Shown here piece by piece: positions 48,813 through 58,300 of a stretch of DNA of 64,000 bases. The translations under genes and the position numbers were made by a program. The DNA lies in the NCBI GenBank assembly GCA_977017575.1, contig CDRNVI010000016.1, forward strand, positions 186,001 to 250,000, read 5' to 3'. This stretch comes from Paramoeba atlantica. Taxonomy: Eukaryota > Discosea. Under the pieces are notes generated by a model that saw nothing but the letters and a program-made list of their open reading frames with translations, was not told the origin of the DNA and did no database searches. How positions within the stretch are numbered: the stretch's first letter is position 1; the number at the start of each line of letters is the position of its first letter.

Positions 48813-49646
48813 ATGTCTGCATGCGAAAGTAGTGGAGAGATGGGTTCACGATCATCAGAGGATGTGAAGGATCTAATTCATCAATGGCGACAAGAAACGA
48901 CGGAAGTCGTTGAATTGGAAGATGAATTAGGAAATGTTGAATTAGAAATTCAAAAACTTCTCTTAGAAAAGGAGATGCTCGAAAAAGAAGTCGAAGCGCT
49001 TTGCCAGAATGAGAACGATGGGGGTTCTGATTGGGAACATCTGGAAGCTTTGCGTGAAGAACTTTTGGAATTGAACATGAACGCAGAAAGCGATCAAAAA
49101 CATTCCCAAGAACTTGAAAAATGGTGCAAGAACCGAAGTTCACGAAATAAGTTACACCTTGACTCCCTGCGAACCCGAGTTACCGCAGTGAGAGAAAGAG
49201 AGACCCAGATAGAAGGACTCTTGAAACTGACTGAAGATGTAGAGCATCAACAATTGGAAAATGAGCGATTAGAGAACGAAACACAAAAGGAAAAGGATGA
49301 ACAGAAGGAGGCGTCCGCTTCGCTAAGCATCGCACAGCATGCTAAACAAGGATTGCAGAAATGTAAGTCTCTGGCCGGTGATATCCATGACATAGAGAAA
49401 CTGCGATTGGAAGCCAAGGAAGATAAAGATATACTTTCTGACTTTCTTACTGCCAATCAACACCTGCATGAACGAGCCCAAGAGATATTGCGCAGATCAT
49501 TACAAGCGAAAGATCTTGCTCAACCTATTTTACGGGATCGGACACAGAAACTGAGCTCAATACTCCGGGCCCTTGTAAGTCGCAGCTCGGCCGCGTCACT
49601 AGCAGGTATTGAAAAAGCCGTACGTAGCACGCATGACGTTTTATAG
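48813..49646 (+). CDS. coiled-coil protein, unknown
   Basis: 277 residues, almost entirely heptad-like coiled coil (about 15-220), very rich in Glu, Leu and Lys. The coil has three breaks: near 67-75 (NENDGGSDWEH), near 107 (KWCKNRSSRNK) and near 185 (LAGDIHDI). The C-terminal 50 residues (SLQAKDLAQPILRDRTQKLSSILRALVSRSS) form a basic amphipathic helix region. Size and layout resemble small kinetochore or spindle subunits or tethering factors, but nothing specific identifies it. Confidence 0.6.
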   Translation: MSACESSGEMGSRSSEDVKDLIHQWRQETTEVVELEDELGNVELEIQKLLLEKEMLEKEVEALCQNENDGGSDWEHLEALREELLELNMNAESDQKHSQELEKWCKNRSSRNKLHLDSLRTRVTAVRERETQIEGLLKLTEDVEHQQLENERLENETQKEKDEQKEASASLSIAQHAKQGLQKCKSLAGDIHDIEKLRLEAKEDKDILSDFLTANQHLHERAQEILRRSLQAKDLAQPILRDRTQKLSSILRALVSRSSAASLAGIEKAVRSTHDVL

Positions 49647-49753
49647 AAAATTTCAAACGCTGTGCCCGTTCTTTCACTAACATGCCGTACACTGAATGTG
49701 CGGGATGTAGTTTTTGCGCTATAATTCTGGTTTTAATATACTAGACGTACATA

Positions 49754-50493
49754 CAGTGGTGTTCAGCCTCTTTTAAACGTCCCCCCCCTACAGGTCTTGC
49801 ATTTTGTTCGATTTTGGAAATATTTTGTATGGGACTGTTTTTCGACCCAATCGTTTCGAATCCGAGGTCCTTTTCACTCGTGGACACCTGTATCATACCT
49901 AAACCGGAAAAAAAAACTGCAAAAAAGTCGATTCTTTTTTTCACAGAGTACACTTTTTTCAAAATTGGTATAAAGAAGCATCGCCCCCTGTGCTTACCTT
50001 CCTGCCTCGTGTGCCCCGAGATGCGCACGGCACTCACGATCGATTGAGAGCGACTTAAGTCCTATAAGACACTCGAAAAACTTCATAAACTTAGCCCCGG
50101 GTCCAAAATTGAAACTTTTCGCTTTTTTTCTGAAGATTAACCGGAAACGTTTAAGAATGCCTTCCGGAACTATCGTAAACGTTTACTTTTGGTCAAGGAG
50201 GTCAAAGGGCATATGACTAAATACTAGAGATTACTTTGCACTCCTTTTCCACGTCTTCTGACCTACTTTACTACTGTTCCTCATCCGAAACATTCAAAAA
50301 AATGAACCCAAAAAAGCTGTAATTAGCTTTTTTGACCCCTACCTGGCTAGTGGGGGTATGGGGTCGCTCGAGTGAAAAGGACCTCGGACTCGGAACGATT
50401 GGGTCGAAAAACGGTGGTACATCAAATATTTCCGAAATCGGACAAAATACAAGACCTGTAGGGGGGGGGGGTAAAAGACGCTGAACACCACTG
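49754..50493. mobile_element. Tc1/mariner-type MITE with long inverted repeats (element 4)
   Basis: Imperfect inverted repeats of about 130 bp at 49754-49885 and 50362-50493, both starting cagtggtgttcagc inward and flanked by TA (49752-49753 and 50494-50495). CAGTG ends plus TA target duplication are typical of the Tc1/mariner group. C/G homopolymer runs lie about 30 bp inside each end (49786-49793 and 50461-50471). The 740-bp element has no transposase frame, so it needs a transposase from elsewhere. It lies between the coiled-coil gene and the zinc-knuckle gene. Confidence 0.9.
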
Positions 50494-50689
50494 TATGTAT
50501 TCATGGTATCACCAAGATTTGAAAATTAGTGAATTGTATTCACACTACAAAATTCTAATATAAATTCATTCTCCATGCTCGACTGCATGCAACAGTTACG
50601 AATGCTGTTCGTAAAACTTTATCAACCCACGTTCAACCTTATTCGCCCAACTATGTTCACTATTTAGAACCAAACTTCACACCGTTTGG

Positions 50690-51300
50690 CGTGAGTTCCC
50701 CCCTCTTCTTCCGGAATGGACACCAAGCTATGCGTTGGGACGGGAAGCCCTTTAGCGACCCTCCCTTTTTCCTGGGCTTTAGAGCACTCTCTGCGTGCCT
50801 CGGCGCCCCCTTCTCCGCAAATTGGATTACGGGCCAGTACCCACAACCCCACCTCCCCCCTCGCCCTCTCACGCTGTTACGCCCACACCCACCCCGCGGG
50901 GAGTGTTGCCACATCCTCCCCTCGTGAGTTTATACGTCAGCGCACATCGGATATCTTTCGCAGGCCCTATGACCTCCCGCAGCCCTACGCCCTGGAGTCG
51001 CTCTGCGGCAACCTGTTCGGGAAGCTTCCACCGGACGTGGGCTTAACCCTCGCGGGGTCGCATTTCCCCAAGATGAGCTCATGCCCCTCCCTTCGAGAGC
51101 TTGTGGTGGAGGGCTACCCTGTGCTGCATCGTATGGAGTTGATACGGATTTTGTTGGAACACAGTATGACGGTGGAGGCCTCGATGCAAATGAGCGTGCT
51201 GGTGGATTCCCCGGGGTTTGTTTCGAGTGTGATCCCGCAGGAGTACTTGGATGCGCTGTGGGGCAGCATTACCCAGAAAGAAATCTTTTCACCCTCCTTG
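50690..51300. other. GC-rich island with C-to-G strand switch (island 3)
   Basis: C-rich on the + strand at first (50821-50880: 28 C, 9 G) then G-richer (51181-51240: 21 G, 13 C), switching near 51070-51090. It covers the 5' end of the next gene and the bases just before it. Weaker than the other islands but with the same polarity. Confidence 0.65.
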
Positions 51301-54300
51301 GTTGCGAGTTGGTTGGAACACATGCCAGAAAAGTGGAATCTTCCCGCGGAGATTGCCGTGCAGCTTATTATTCGACCGGTTGTGGCCCCGGTGACACTTG
51401 CGTATCGAGTAATCGAAAAATACATGTCCGGAACTGCCTCGGAAAACCCCACCCCCTACCATGCCTTCTTTCTCGTGGCACATAACAGCTTAAGGACTCG
51501 TCTACTTAGCGCAACGGACACGGTCGCCGGAACCCAGCCCATGCGCTCGGGGAGTGCTATTCGAGGAGTCTTGCACTGGAATCTGATCTGGAGGGTTTTT
51601 CAAGGAATGAATAAGCGAATCCCCAACTGGGCGCTTCAGCTTCCGGAGGAAGATGCGTCTGCGCTTGCAACTTCTCTTCTATCCGTCTTGTTGACTCACG
51701 CGCCCCCGATTTTATGTTTGTTTGTTGCCCGAAAGCTCGTAAAACTCGGGTGCCTGGGAGACGTGAGAAGCGCCGTGCTTATGATTCGACGACTTCCCAA
51801 CAATTCCCTTCCGCAGTCGTCTGCTGTTGTTCAGCGGCTTTGCAATTGGCTCCTTCGCCGCTCATCATTTCACCGCAATATTCCTTTCGATGTATTCGCT
51901 GTCGCTACTTCACTTATTCGCCTGCAACTGTACGATACTTTGGCAGACCTGTATAATAGATTGTTTGAGGGGATCTATAGTTATACCAAGGATCAAAAAG
52001 AACGGGTCGTGTCCACGTTTATAGATATGGTATGCCCGGAATGCGCGAACATTCTGAATGAGAAAAATGTTCATATTCGAAGACTTTGCCCGAATTGTTT
52101 CGCGAGGATCGAGGAAAAGTCTACCGAAGAGAAACCTTCCTACGAACCGACAAGCGAAGTCATTAAAGCCTCACGAGAAAAGCAAAAGGACACATACAAG
52201 GATCGGCTTAAAAATCTCCGCGATCAGCAAGTTGCAGGCGCTGTTACGGAAATACGTCGTCAAGATTCTTTGAAGTTTTTTCGCCATGAACTTTTAGAAG
52301 AGCGCACTTTGCCCACGACAGCAACTATTGGAAGCCATTCGGTGAGCATATCTCTCCCCGCCGACCAACTCGATGTGAAGGACGTAGACGCAATTCGACA
52401 AATGGTATCGCGGAGACAAGAAATAGAGAGTCGTAAGATCGAGTTGGAGCGAGAAATTGCTCAAACAGGTAAGGTCCCCCAAGCGGCACGATCTAAACTT
52501 CCTTCAGAGGCTTCGCTAACCCCTTTACTGGAAATTCGGTCAAGAAAAGAACCCGAAAAAAATAAAAATGCTCTTGTGAGTGATTCTATCAACATGTCCG
52601 ATTCGGAACCTTATTTGGTACCAACATCACGTTGTGCATGGGATTGTGTCTGGTGTGAGGAAAGTAATTCTGAGGCAGCCCGAGTTACATGCTCCGGCTG
52701 TGGAGCCGACACTGGGCCCGAAGCCATTTGGCGGTCCTACAAATTCTGTCCCAGAGATTGCGCAAGCGAGGATTCAGGGAGCTCCGTTCCAAGTAATTTG
52801 CAAGAATTGTCATATCGGTTAAAACGAATAGAAACAAAATCTAGAGAAGAAGTCGTAGCTGCCGCTTACTGGCTTCTTCTTTTTCGAAAGAAATTTCTTC
52901 TTGAAGCATCAGAAAAGCAACTTCATGGCCTGAATAACGCAGTACTGGCCTTATGTTCCAACACCGAGCGCGTCATGGCTGCATATATCTTTTTTAGGAT
53001 TATTCCGAGTGCAGTGAGATCTCGAGATTGCCTAAAACCTCTAATGACTCTTTTTGGTACAAATATCAGCGCACCCTTGTTGGAACAGGAAGAGCCTGGT
53101 TCAATAGCGCCGACACTTATTATAGGCCCAGGCACCTGCCTAACGTGCTTTGATTTACAACACACCTGGAAACAGTGTCCCATTATCACACGTAGAATCT
53201 CTAATTCATCAGTATCAAAGGAAAGAAAAACTGTGCGAGGAATCTTTTCTGATAGTCCGCAGAAATTAGCCGAGCAAAATGAGCCTCTTAAGGTAAGCAA
53301 GCCCACCCTCAGTAGTGGTGAAGAAATACAACGTGGAATTGATCGATTATTGCTCGCAATTTCTCGAACTACCGAGTCAACTGCAAGAAGAACATTTTCA
53401 ATATTCCTTGACAGCCCAGGGAGAAACATATTCTGCGAAACGCATCCAATAGAGGCTAACGTTTTTGTTCGACACCTTGCCGGACGCGGGCATTTCAAGC
53501 AAGCAGCCTACGTCCTTAACCACATTCCTCGTCACCTTCGTGAAAATGAGTCATACCAAGAGGTGGCTAAAAGATACAGTATATTACCCGACGAGATCGA
53601 CCCCATGCTAAGGTATCGAAGATTGGGGGACCAAGATGCAAACCATCCCTTCTTTTCCCAAGTGTTTCAGGTATGCTGCATTTGTTTGACAGAAAAACAT
53701 GTGTCCTTTTCTTGTCCCATGCTGGAGTCCTGGTTTAAGGCAGAAATTTCTCCCCAAACCAGCAATCAGACTCTAAAAAAATTCAAAGGACTCACCGTAG
53801 GCCAAAACCAGGCTCTGGCTTTTGCATCCTCTGGCCCTGAGCGTCTTGCGGCATTTGTTAGGTTTCTTAAACGGAAACTATTCAGTTTAAAGGATATGAG
53901 CGAGCTCCGTGCTGTTGGTGATGGGATTAATGCTGCCATACAAGAATTAGTGCGTGTTGATCGTGCCAATGAAGCTGTGTCTATATTGCTTCGTGTTCCA
54001 CGTACTTGTATCACTCGCGAAACTCTTGAGCGTGTAATGGGCTATTACGGCACCGCGAAGGAGGACATTATGTACTGCTGGAAATCTTCTAATCGATTTC
54101 CTCTCGAACTTCTCCTACCTTCCACTGTGTGTTGGAGTTGTTTTCGCCCCGGACATCCGCTTTTACGATGTTTGGAGTACGAAAGTAAAACCCCCGATGT
54201 TCGAATACGTCGAATATTGGAAGGTCTTCTTGAGATTAACCAACCAACAGCGACTGCAGGTGCTGTAGATTATCTGTCCGGCCTTTATATACGCTGTCGT

Positions 54301-55266
54301 TACATTTCTGTCATACAATCGCGGAGTATGTCCGAGTTGCTTGAGCGACTGCTTCTACAATGCCTACAACAGGGCGATGCCGTTCGGGGTTTTAAGGTAT
54401 TTCGTTTGATGGCACATTGCTCTCCATCCACTACGGGGCATTTCTGGCGTCCCTTTCAAATCTCGGCGTCGGTTATGCATCACCTTACTCCCGACAAGAC
54501 GCTACAAGAACTCAGCACCATACTGAAGCGAAATGGGGTATGTCCTATTTGCATGATTCGGGCCGACCACAACGTGGCGTGTCCCACTCTTCAAGCGGAG
54601 CAAGATCTTGGACGGAATATGCTAGCGATTTTTCGCATGGAAATGCTACTTGGGGACGAAGTGGATGCCCGCCATATCGTTCCAGGGGAGCTACCACGTC
54701 ATACTATTGTCGACCGACTGGCCAATATTGTGATTCGCTACCAAAACCATCTGCCGTATCATATTCCTCACGTACGGGTGGCTATTAACGCGATTGGTTG
54801 TCATTACTTTGTTGATAACTATGACGTGGCTCGGGGCATGACAATATTACAAGCGATTCCTATGCAATATAGAAAACCTTTACTCTATCATCGCTGTCTT
54901 CAAGCATTTGGTCTCAGCGATGCGAAAATGATTCACAATGTTCGGACTCGATTAGCACCCCACGTAGACTTGGACGAAATAGTTTTCCTAGACCCTGTCC
55001 CGGAAGATTTATTTGCACTACGTGAGACACCAAATCTTTGTCACAATTGCTGGCGTTTCGGACATGATTCCAAGTCGTGTCCAAATGCCGATGATCCTTT
55101 GTTGTGCGCTCTGCAAACCGTTACCCCGGTGCAAATATTTAATTTTCAACGCCTAATAGCAGAGGTTGATGCGGTACAGTGCGACTTTGAGACAACGCAT
55201 GGTATGCTAGTAGGGACACGATGCCCATTGATGCCGGATATCGAATCATGTGTACCTTCACGTTAG
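50716..55266 (+). CDS. large zinc-knuckle / helical-repeat protein, possibly organellar RNA-binding
   Basis: 1,516 residues. First 120 residues: Ser/Thr/Arg/Ala-rich, few acidic residues, like a transit peptide; ATG at 51073 (M120) is an alternative start. Residues 120-430 are helical. A C4 ribbon follows (C440-P-E-C443...C458-P-N-C461), then a RanBP2-type finger (W642-D-C644-x2-C647-x3-N651-x7-C659-x2-C662). Five canonical CCHC knuckles C-x2-C-x4-H-x4-C then occur at 808-821, 987-1000, 1139-1152, 1276-1289 and 1442-1455. Each closes a helical module of about 140-180 residues that contains PPR-like pairs such as QAAYVLNHIP, EAVSILLRVP and GMTILQAIP. I know no named family with this architecture. 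An RNA-binding role is inferred from the knuckles and RanBP2 finger. Confidence 0.7.
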   Translation: MDTKLCVGTGSPLATLPFSWALEHSLRASAPPSPQIGLRASTHNPTSPLALSRCYAHTHPAGSVATSSPREFIRQRTSDIFRRPYDLPQPYALESLCGNLFGKLPPDVGLTLAGSHFPKMSSCPSLRELVVEGYPVLHRMELIRILLEHSMTVEASMQMSVLVDSPGFVSSVIPQEYLDALWGSITQKEIFSPSLVASWLEHMPEKWNLPAEIAVQLIIRPVVAPVTLAYRVIEKYMSGTASENPTPYHAFFLVAHNSLRTRLLSATDTVAGTQPMRSGSAIRGVLHWNLIWRVFQGMNKRIPNWALQLPEEDASALATSLLSVLLTHAPPILCLFVARKLVKLGCLGDVRSAVLMIRRLPNNSLPQSSAVVQRLCNWLLRRSSFHRNIPFDVFAVATSLIRLQLYDTLADLYNRLFEGIYSYTKDQKERVVSTFIDMVCPECANILNEKNVHIRRLCPNCFARIEEKSTEEKPSYEPTSEVIKASREKQKDTYKDRLKNLRDQQVAGAVTEIRRQDSLKFFRHELLEERTLPTTATIGSHSVSISLPADQLDVKDVDAIRQMVSRRQEIESRKIELEREIAQTGKVPQAARSKLPSEASLTPLLEIRSRKEPEKNKNALVSDSINMSDSEPYLVPTSRCAWDCVWCEESNSEAARVTCSGCGADTGPEAIWRSYKFCPRDCASEDSGSSVPSNLQELSYRLKRIETKSREEVVAAAYWLLLFRKKFLLEASEKQLHGLNNAVLALCSNTERVMAAYIFFRIIPSAVRSRDCLKPLMTLFGTNISAPLLEQEEPGSIAPTLIIGPGTCLTCFDLQHTWKQCPIITRRISNSSVSKERKTVRGIFSDSPQKLAEQNEPLKVSKPTLSSGEEIQRGIDRLLLAISRTTESTARRTFSIFLDSPGRNIFCETHPIEANVFVRHLAGRGHFKQAAYVLNHIPRHLRENESYQEVAKRYSILPDEIDPMLRYRRLGDQDANHPFFSQVFQVCCICLTEKHVSFSCPMLESWFKAEISPQTSNQTLKKFKGLTVGQNQALAFASSGPERLAAFVRFLKRKLFSLKDMSELRAVGDGINAAIQELVRVDRANEAVSILLRVPRTCITRETLERVMGYYGTAKEDIMYCWKSSNRFPLELLLPSTVCWSCFRPGHPLLRCLEYESKTPDVRIRRILEGLLEINQPTATAGAVDYLSGLYIRCRYISVIQSRSMSELLERLLLQCLQQGDAVRGFKVFRLMAHCSPSTTGHFWRPFQISASVMHHLTPDKTLQELSTILKRNGVCPICMIRADHNVACPTLQAEQDLGRNMLAIFRMEMLLGDEVDARHIVPGELPRHTIVDRLANIVIRYQNHLPYHIPHVRVAINAIGCHYFVDNYDVARGMTILQAIPMQYRKPLLYHRCLQAFGLSDAKMIHNVRTRLAPHVDLDEIVFLDPVPEDLFALRETPNLCHNCWRFGHDSKSCPNADDPLLCALQTVTPVQIFNFQRLIAEVDAVQCDFETTHGMLVGTRCPLMPDIESCVPSR

Positions 55267-55574
55267 TGAAACTTTATTTTCTTGTGTGTACATCAGTGGT
55301 AGTTGTGTGAATTGCATGGTACATGTAGTCGTGACACGTCTACTATGGTACACGCTATGAGTGGTTTTGATTTATTAAACGCAAAGCAATGAAACCTAAA
55401 GCCGGGTACACTGATTTCTTTCTTGATACACGACCCATAATTTAATTTAGTGTCGAAACCTCAATAGGAAATTGTTTTATGCGAGCGCGTCGATTAGATA
55501 CCGAATTTTGAAACCTGAAAGATTACTTGCTTTATAGTCAGTTCATTTCTTTTTTTATAGATTCATCATTCGAA
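55267..55574. other. intergenic spacer, no gene seen
   Basis: AT-rich with ggtacatgtagtcgtg at 55318. Ends in tcatttctttttttatag, an acceptor-like tract 14 bp before the next ATG. Confidence 0.55.
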
Positions 55575-55907
55575 ATGGAACCCAATATTAAGAAGGAAGC
55601 ATATCGCGTGGAGGCCTGTACCGCGGCAGCGCAGAACACATGTTTTGATCTCTGCGTTGATTATTTCAATCCCTCCACACGAATGGGAAACTCATGGAAA
55701 CGTTTTCAGCATGTTGTGATGTCCTTGCCGACAATTTGGGAAAGTGACCCGGTCCCCAATGATGCGGAGGACAATTCTTTAACTGAGGGTGAAGCACGAT
55801 GTATGGAACGATGCTCTGTGAAATATTTTCAAGCGCATCGTATACTTGAGAATATCACACAAAATACCAACTCGAAGTCTCCACTACCGCCCAGTACTAT
55901 GCTCTAA
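55575..55907 (+). CDS. small TIM chaperone (Tim8/9/10/13 family) with long loop
   Basis: Start chosen at 55575 (MEPNIKKEAY), just after a pyrimidine-AG tract; 110 residues. Twin CX3C motifs: C23-F-D-L-C27 and C76-M-E-R-C80. The second is followed by the family-typical SVKYFQAHRILENI and preceded by LTEGEARC. These proteins form hexameric chaperones in the mitochondrial intermembrane space that escort membrane proteins to TIM22/SAM. The loop between the motifs is 48 residues instead of the usual 11-18, with an acidic insertion (SDPVPNDAEDN). I see no clear splice sites there. Which member it is cannot be told. Confidence 0.72.
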   Translation: MEPNIKKEAYRVEACTAAAQNTCFDLCVDYFNPSTRMGNSWKRFQHVVMSLPTIWESDPVPNDAEDNSLTEGEARCMERCSVKYFQAHRILENITQNTNSKSPLPPSTML

Positions 55908-56211
55908 CAAGATCGACAGGAATTCATCCCTCCATAAGTCAGGTGTCAAATTTCGAAAAACAGTCAACTTCCTGTAATACGTGTTGTATGGTTTACGTGC
56001 AACCTCACCCCTGAACTAGAATTAGACGCACGTCAAGCGAGTAATCAGGTCCTCATACCTGTAAGAACATAAATAGTTTACCATCATCTACACAATCACC
56101 TATCATCTTCTTCTGCACACTGTATTCGTTTTTCTGTATTGCTAACCCTTTCTTAGAAATTTAAAATTCTACTGGACAGATTTCTTTCTACTTTTTTAGT
56201 GTTCATAAATT
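55908..56211. other. intergenic spacer, no gene seen
   Basis: AT-rich; ends with gatttctttctacttttttag 14 bp before the next ATG, a strong acceptor-like tract. Confidence 0.55.
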
Positions 56212-56745
56212 ATGATCTCATCGAACCGATTTGGTTCAGGATCCACTGCCTCAACGGAACATGGTGGACTCCCCCCTTCTCAGTTTGACAAAGTCGCGGA
56301 GAGGGACGCGAAGCCACCCTTTCCCATGCGCAACGTGTACTGTTTGACAGCCCTTCCACAGTACGCTGCTGATCCTCTCTCTCAGAATATCAGTATCGAA
56401 ATGTTATGTTGGGAACACCTTCAGCAGCAGCGTTTGAGGCGACAGTCTGGGCCTGCCTCCTCCGGGTTATTTGGCTCGGCATCTCCTGAGGCGCTCTCTC
56501 CGCTGCTACAATCGTTTTCATCGGCCAAACCTACAGGGGGTGGAGGGGCACCGGTGGGGAGTGTAGGGGGCGCTCCCTCTCTTGAGTGGCCCAATCGCCC
56601 GACCTCTGGATTCGGAACCTCACCACCCATGCAAGGTTCGACAAATACTGCGTCCGGGAGCACCCTGTTTGGTACCGCTCCTAGCGGCACGCTTGAGAAG
56701 ACATCTATTTCCTCACCCTTTAGCTCTACCGGATTTAAGTGGTAG
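56212..56745 (+). CDS. Nup98-like FG nucleoporin fragment encoded as a separate gene
   Basis: 177 residues. The stretch 41-70 (VYCLTALPQYAADPLSQNISIEMLCWEHL) matches the Nup98/Nup145N block written S-I-T-A-M-P-x-Y...S-x-E-E-L-R-x-E-D-Y in plants and animals. FG-type repeats follow (SGLFG at 84-88, SGFGTS, TLFGTA) and the protein ends STGFKW. It lies 292 bp upstream of a gene with the Nup98 autoproteolytic domain and Nup96, on the same strand. It may provide the FG/GLFG part that the larger protein lacks. The two cannot be joined by the splice sites I could find, so two proteins are likely. Confidence 0.6.
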   Translation: MISSNRFGSGSTASTEHGGLPPSQFDKVAERDAKPPFPMRNVYCLTALPQYAADPLSQNISIEMLCWEHLQQQRLRRQSGPASSGLFGSASPEALSPLLQSFSSAKPTGGGGAPVGSVGGAPSLEWPNRPTSGFGTSPPMQGSTNTASGSTLFGTAPSGTLEKTSISSPFSSTGFKW

Positions 56746-57037
56746 TGTCCCCTCAACTGCAAGTATTTAATGATCGCGCCTACAACCACCATGTAGTGTA
56801 CGAAGCAGGATTATTTCATGTGAAATTTTTGTTAACGGATTGTTTTTGCTTGGAATAATCATTTCAAGTCACAATATTCGATTCAACTTAGAATATGTTG
56901 GGGCGAAAATTAGACTACGTACAAGATAAAAAAGTCCCGAAACAAGGGTGTACGGGAGAACCGTAAATAAACCATTAAGGAAACAATTTTTACAGAAGAA
57001 ATAGCCAAACCACACCTTCCTTAGATTCTAAGAACCC

Positions 57038-58300
57038 ATGTCCTGGGGAAATCCATCCGGTGCATGGGGAGGCGCCCCAAATCCAAACCCCACTCCAACC
57101 GGCTGGGGATCGACCACGAGCACAACCCCAGGGCCCACCGCTTCCCCATGGGGAAGCAGCCAACCTGCCCAACCCAGCTGGGGAGCCCCACCCACTCTGG
57201 GGGCGACCAAACCCGCCTGGGGGTCGTCCACCACCTCGAGCGCCCCCGCACCGTGGTCCGGGCTCCCCACAACGGCAACCACAACCCCCCCGGGCTCCGG
57301 ATCCCATCCCTGGGGGGGCGTCGCCCCCTCTGCTGCTGTTTCATCCGTACCCGCGCCTACGCCCTGGGGAGCCCAGCCCCCACGCGCTGCGCCCTCCCCC
57401 CCCCTCTGGGGCAGCGCCCCCACGACAGGGATCACCGCGACGCCTGCCGGTATGGGCTCGAGCCCCGGCAACGCGTGGGGGAGTGGTGGGGGCAGGAGTA
57501 GTGCTCCCCCGAGTACGGGACCCGGGGGGTGGGGGACTCAACTCGCCGGGAGTGCCCCAACCTCCGGGGCAGGCTGGGGTGGTTCGACCTCGGGAGGAGC
57601 CCCCTCGAGTGGGACACCGGCCTGGGGGACAGCCCCGGGGGCCCCCGTGAAGCCTGCTGGGGCTGGGGCTACGCCGTGGGGGAGTACGAGCACGGGGAGT
57701 AGTGGTACAGGGGGGTGGGGAGGGATGGGGGGAGGTGTGACGGGACTGGGCTCCACGACGACACAGACCTCTCCGTTTGGTACGGCCTCTGGGACACAGC
57801 CTCCTGCATGGGGAGGAGGGACTGGGGGGTTGGGAACGACGGGGAGTGGAGGTTCGGTTGCAACGGTCAGTGGATGGGGTGCGGGTCCGACCCAGCCCGC
57901 TGCGAGTAGCACGCTGAGTACCTCTGGAACCTCCTGGGGGTTGGGTGCGAAGCCAGCTACGAGTTCGTGGTCCACAACCGCGACTTCAGGAGTTCTTTCT
58001 GGAACCACACCGTTTGGCAGTTCTCAGACGACGTTGTCCAGCTCCACACCCGGGCCTTCCCTTGGTTCTTCGGCGCCATGGGCTCCCACCAAACCATCGG
58101 CTCCTTGGGGGGGCAGTGGGACGAGCGGGTCGGCGTGGCCCTCCCTGGGTGGATCTTTGCAGCCATCCGCGGTCCCTGCCGTGCCCTCGTTTGCGCCTCC
58201 CGCGAGTGCACCCACAGGGCCTGTGCTAGATCTAGTTCGTCACCCCTATGGGAACCTTCTGGAGGCTTCCGGGGAGAAGTTGCGCGCTATGAGCGAATCT
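57038..58300. other. GC-rich island with C-to-G strand switch (island 4)
   Basis: C-rich on the + strand (57361-57420: 34 C, 17 G) then G-rich (57661-57720: 34 G, 9 C), switching near 57440; a more mixed, C-leaning part follows at 57960-58250. Begins at the start codon and ends abruptly near 58300 within the coding sequence. Confidence 0.8.

Noticed and set aside
48433-48813. 126-codon ORF before the coiled-coil gene
   Set aside because: Irregular composition, no recognisable feature, overlaps the following start codon and lies in typical AT-rich spacer.
56739-57032. An intron joining the Nup98N fragment to the Nup98-96 frame
   Set aside because: The frame-compatible acceptor I found (AG at 57023-57024) leads immediately into TAA before the downstream ATG; other acceptors break the frame.
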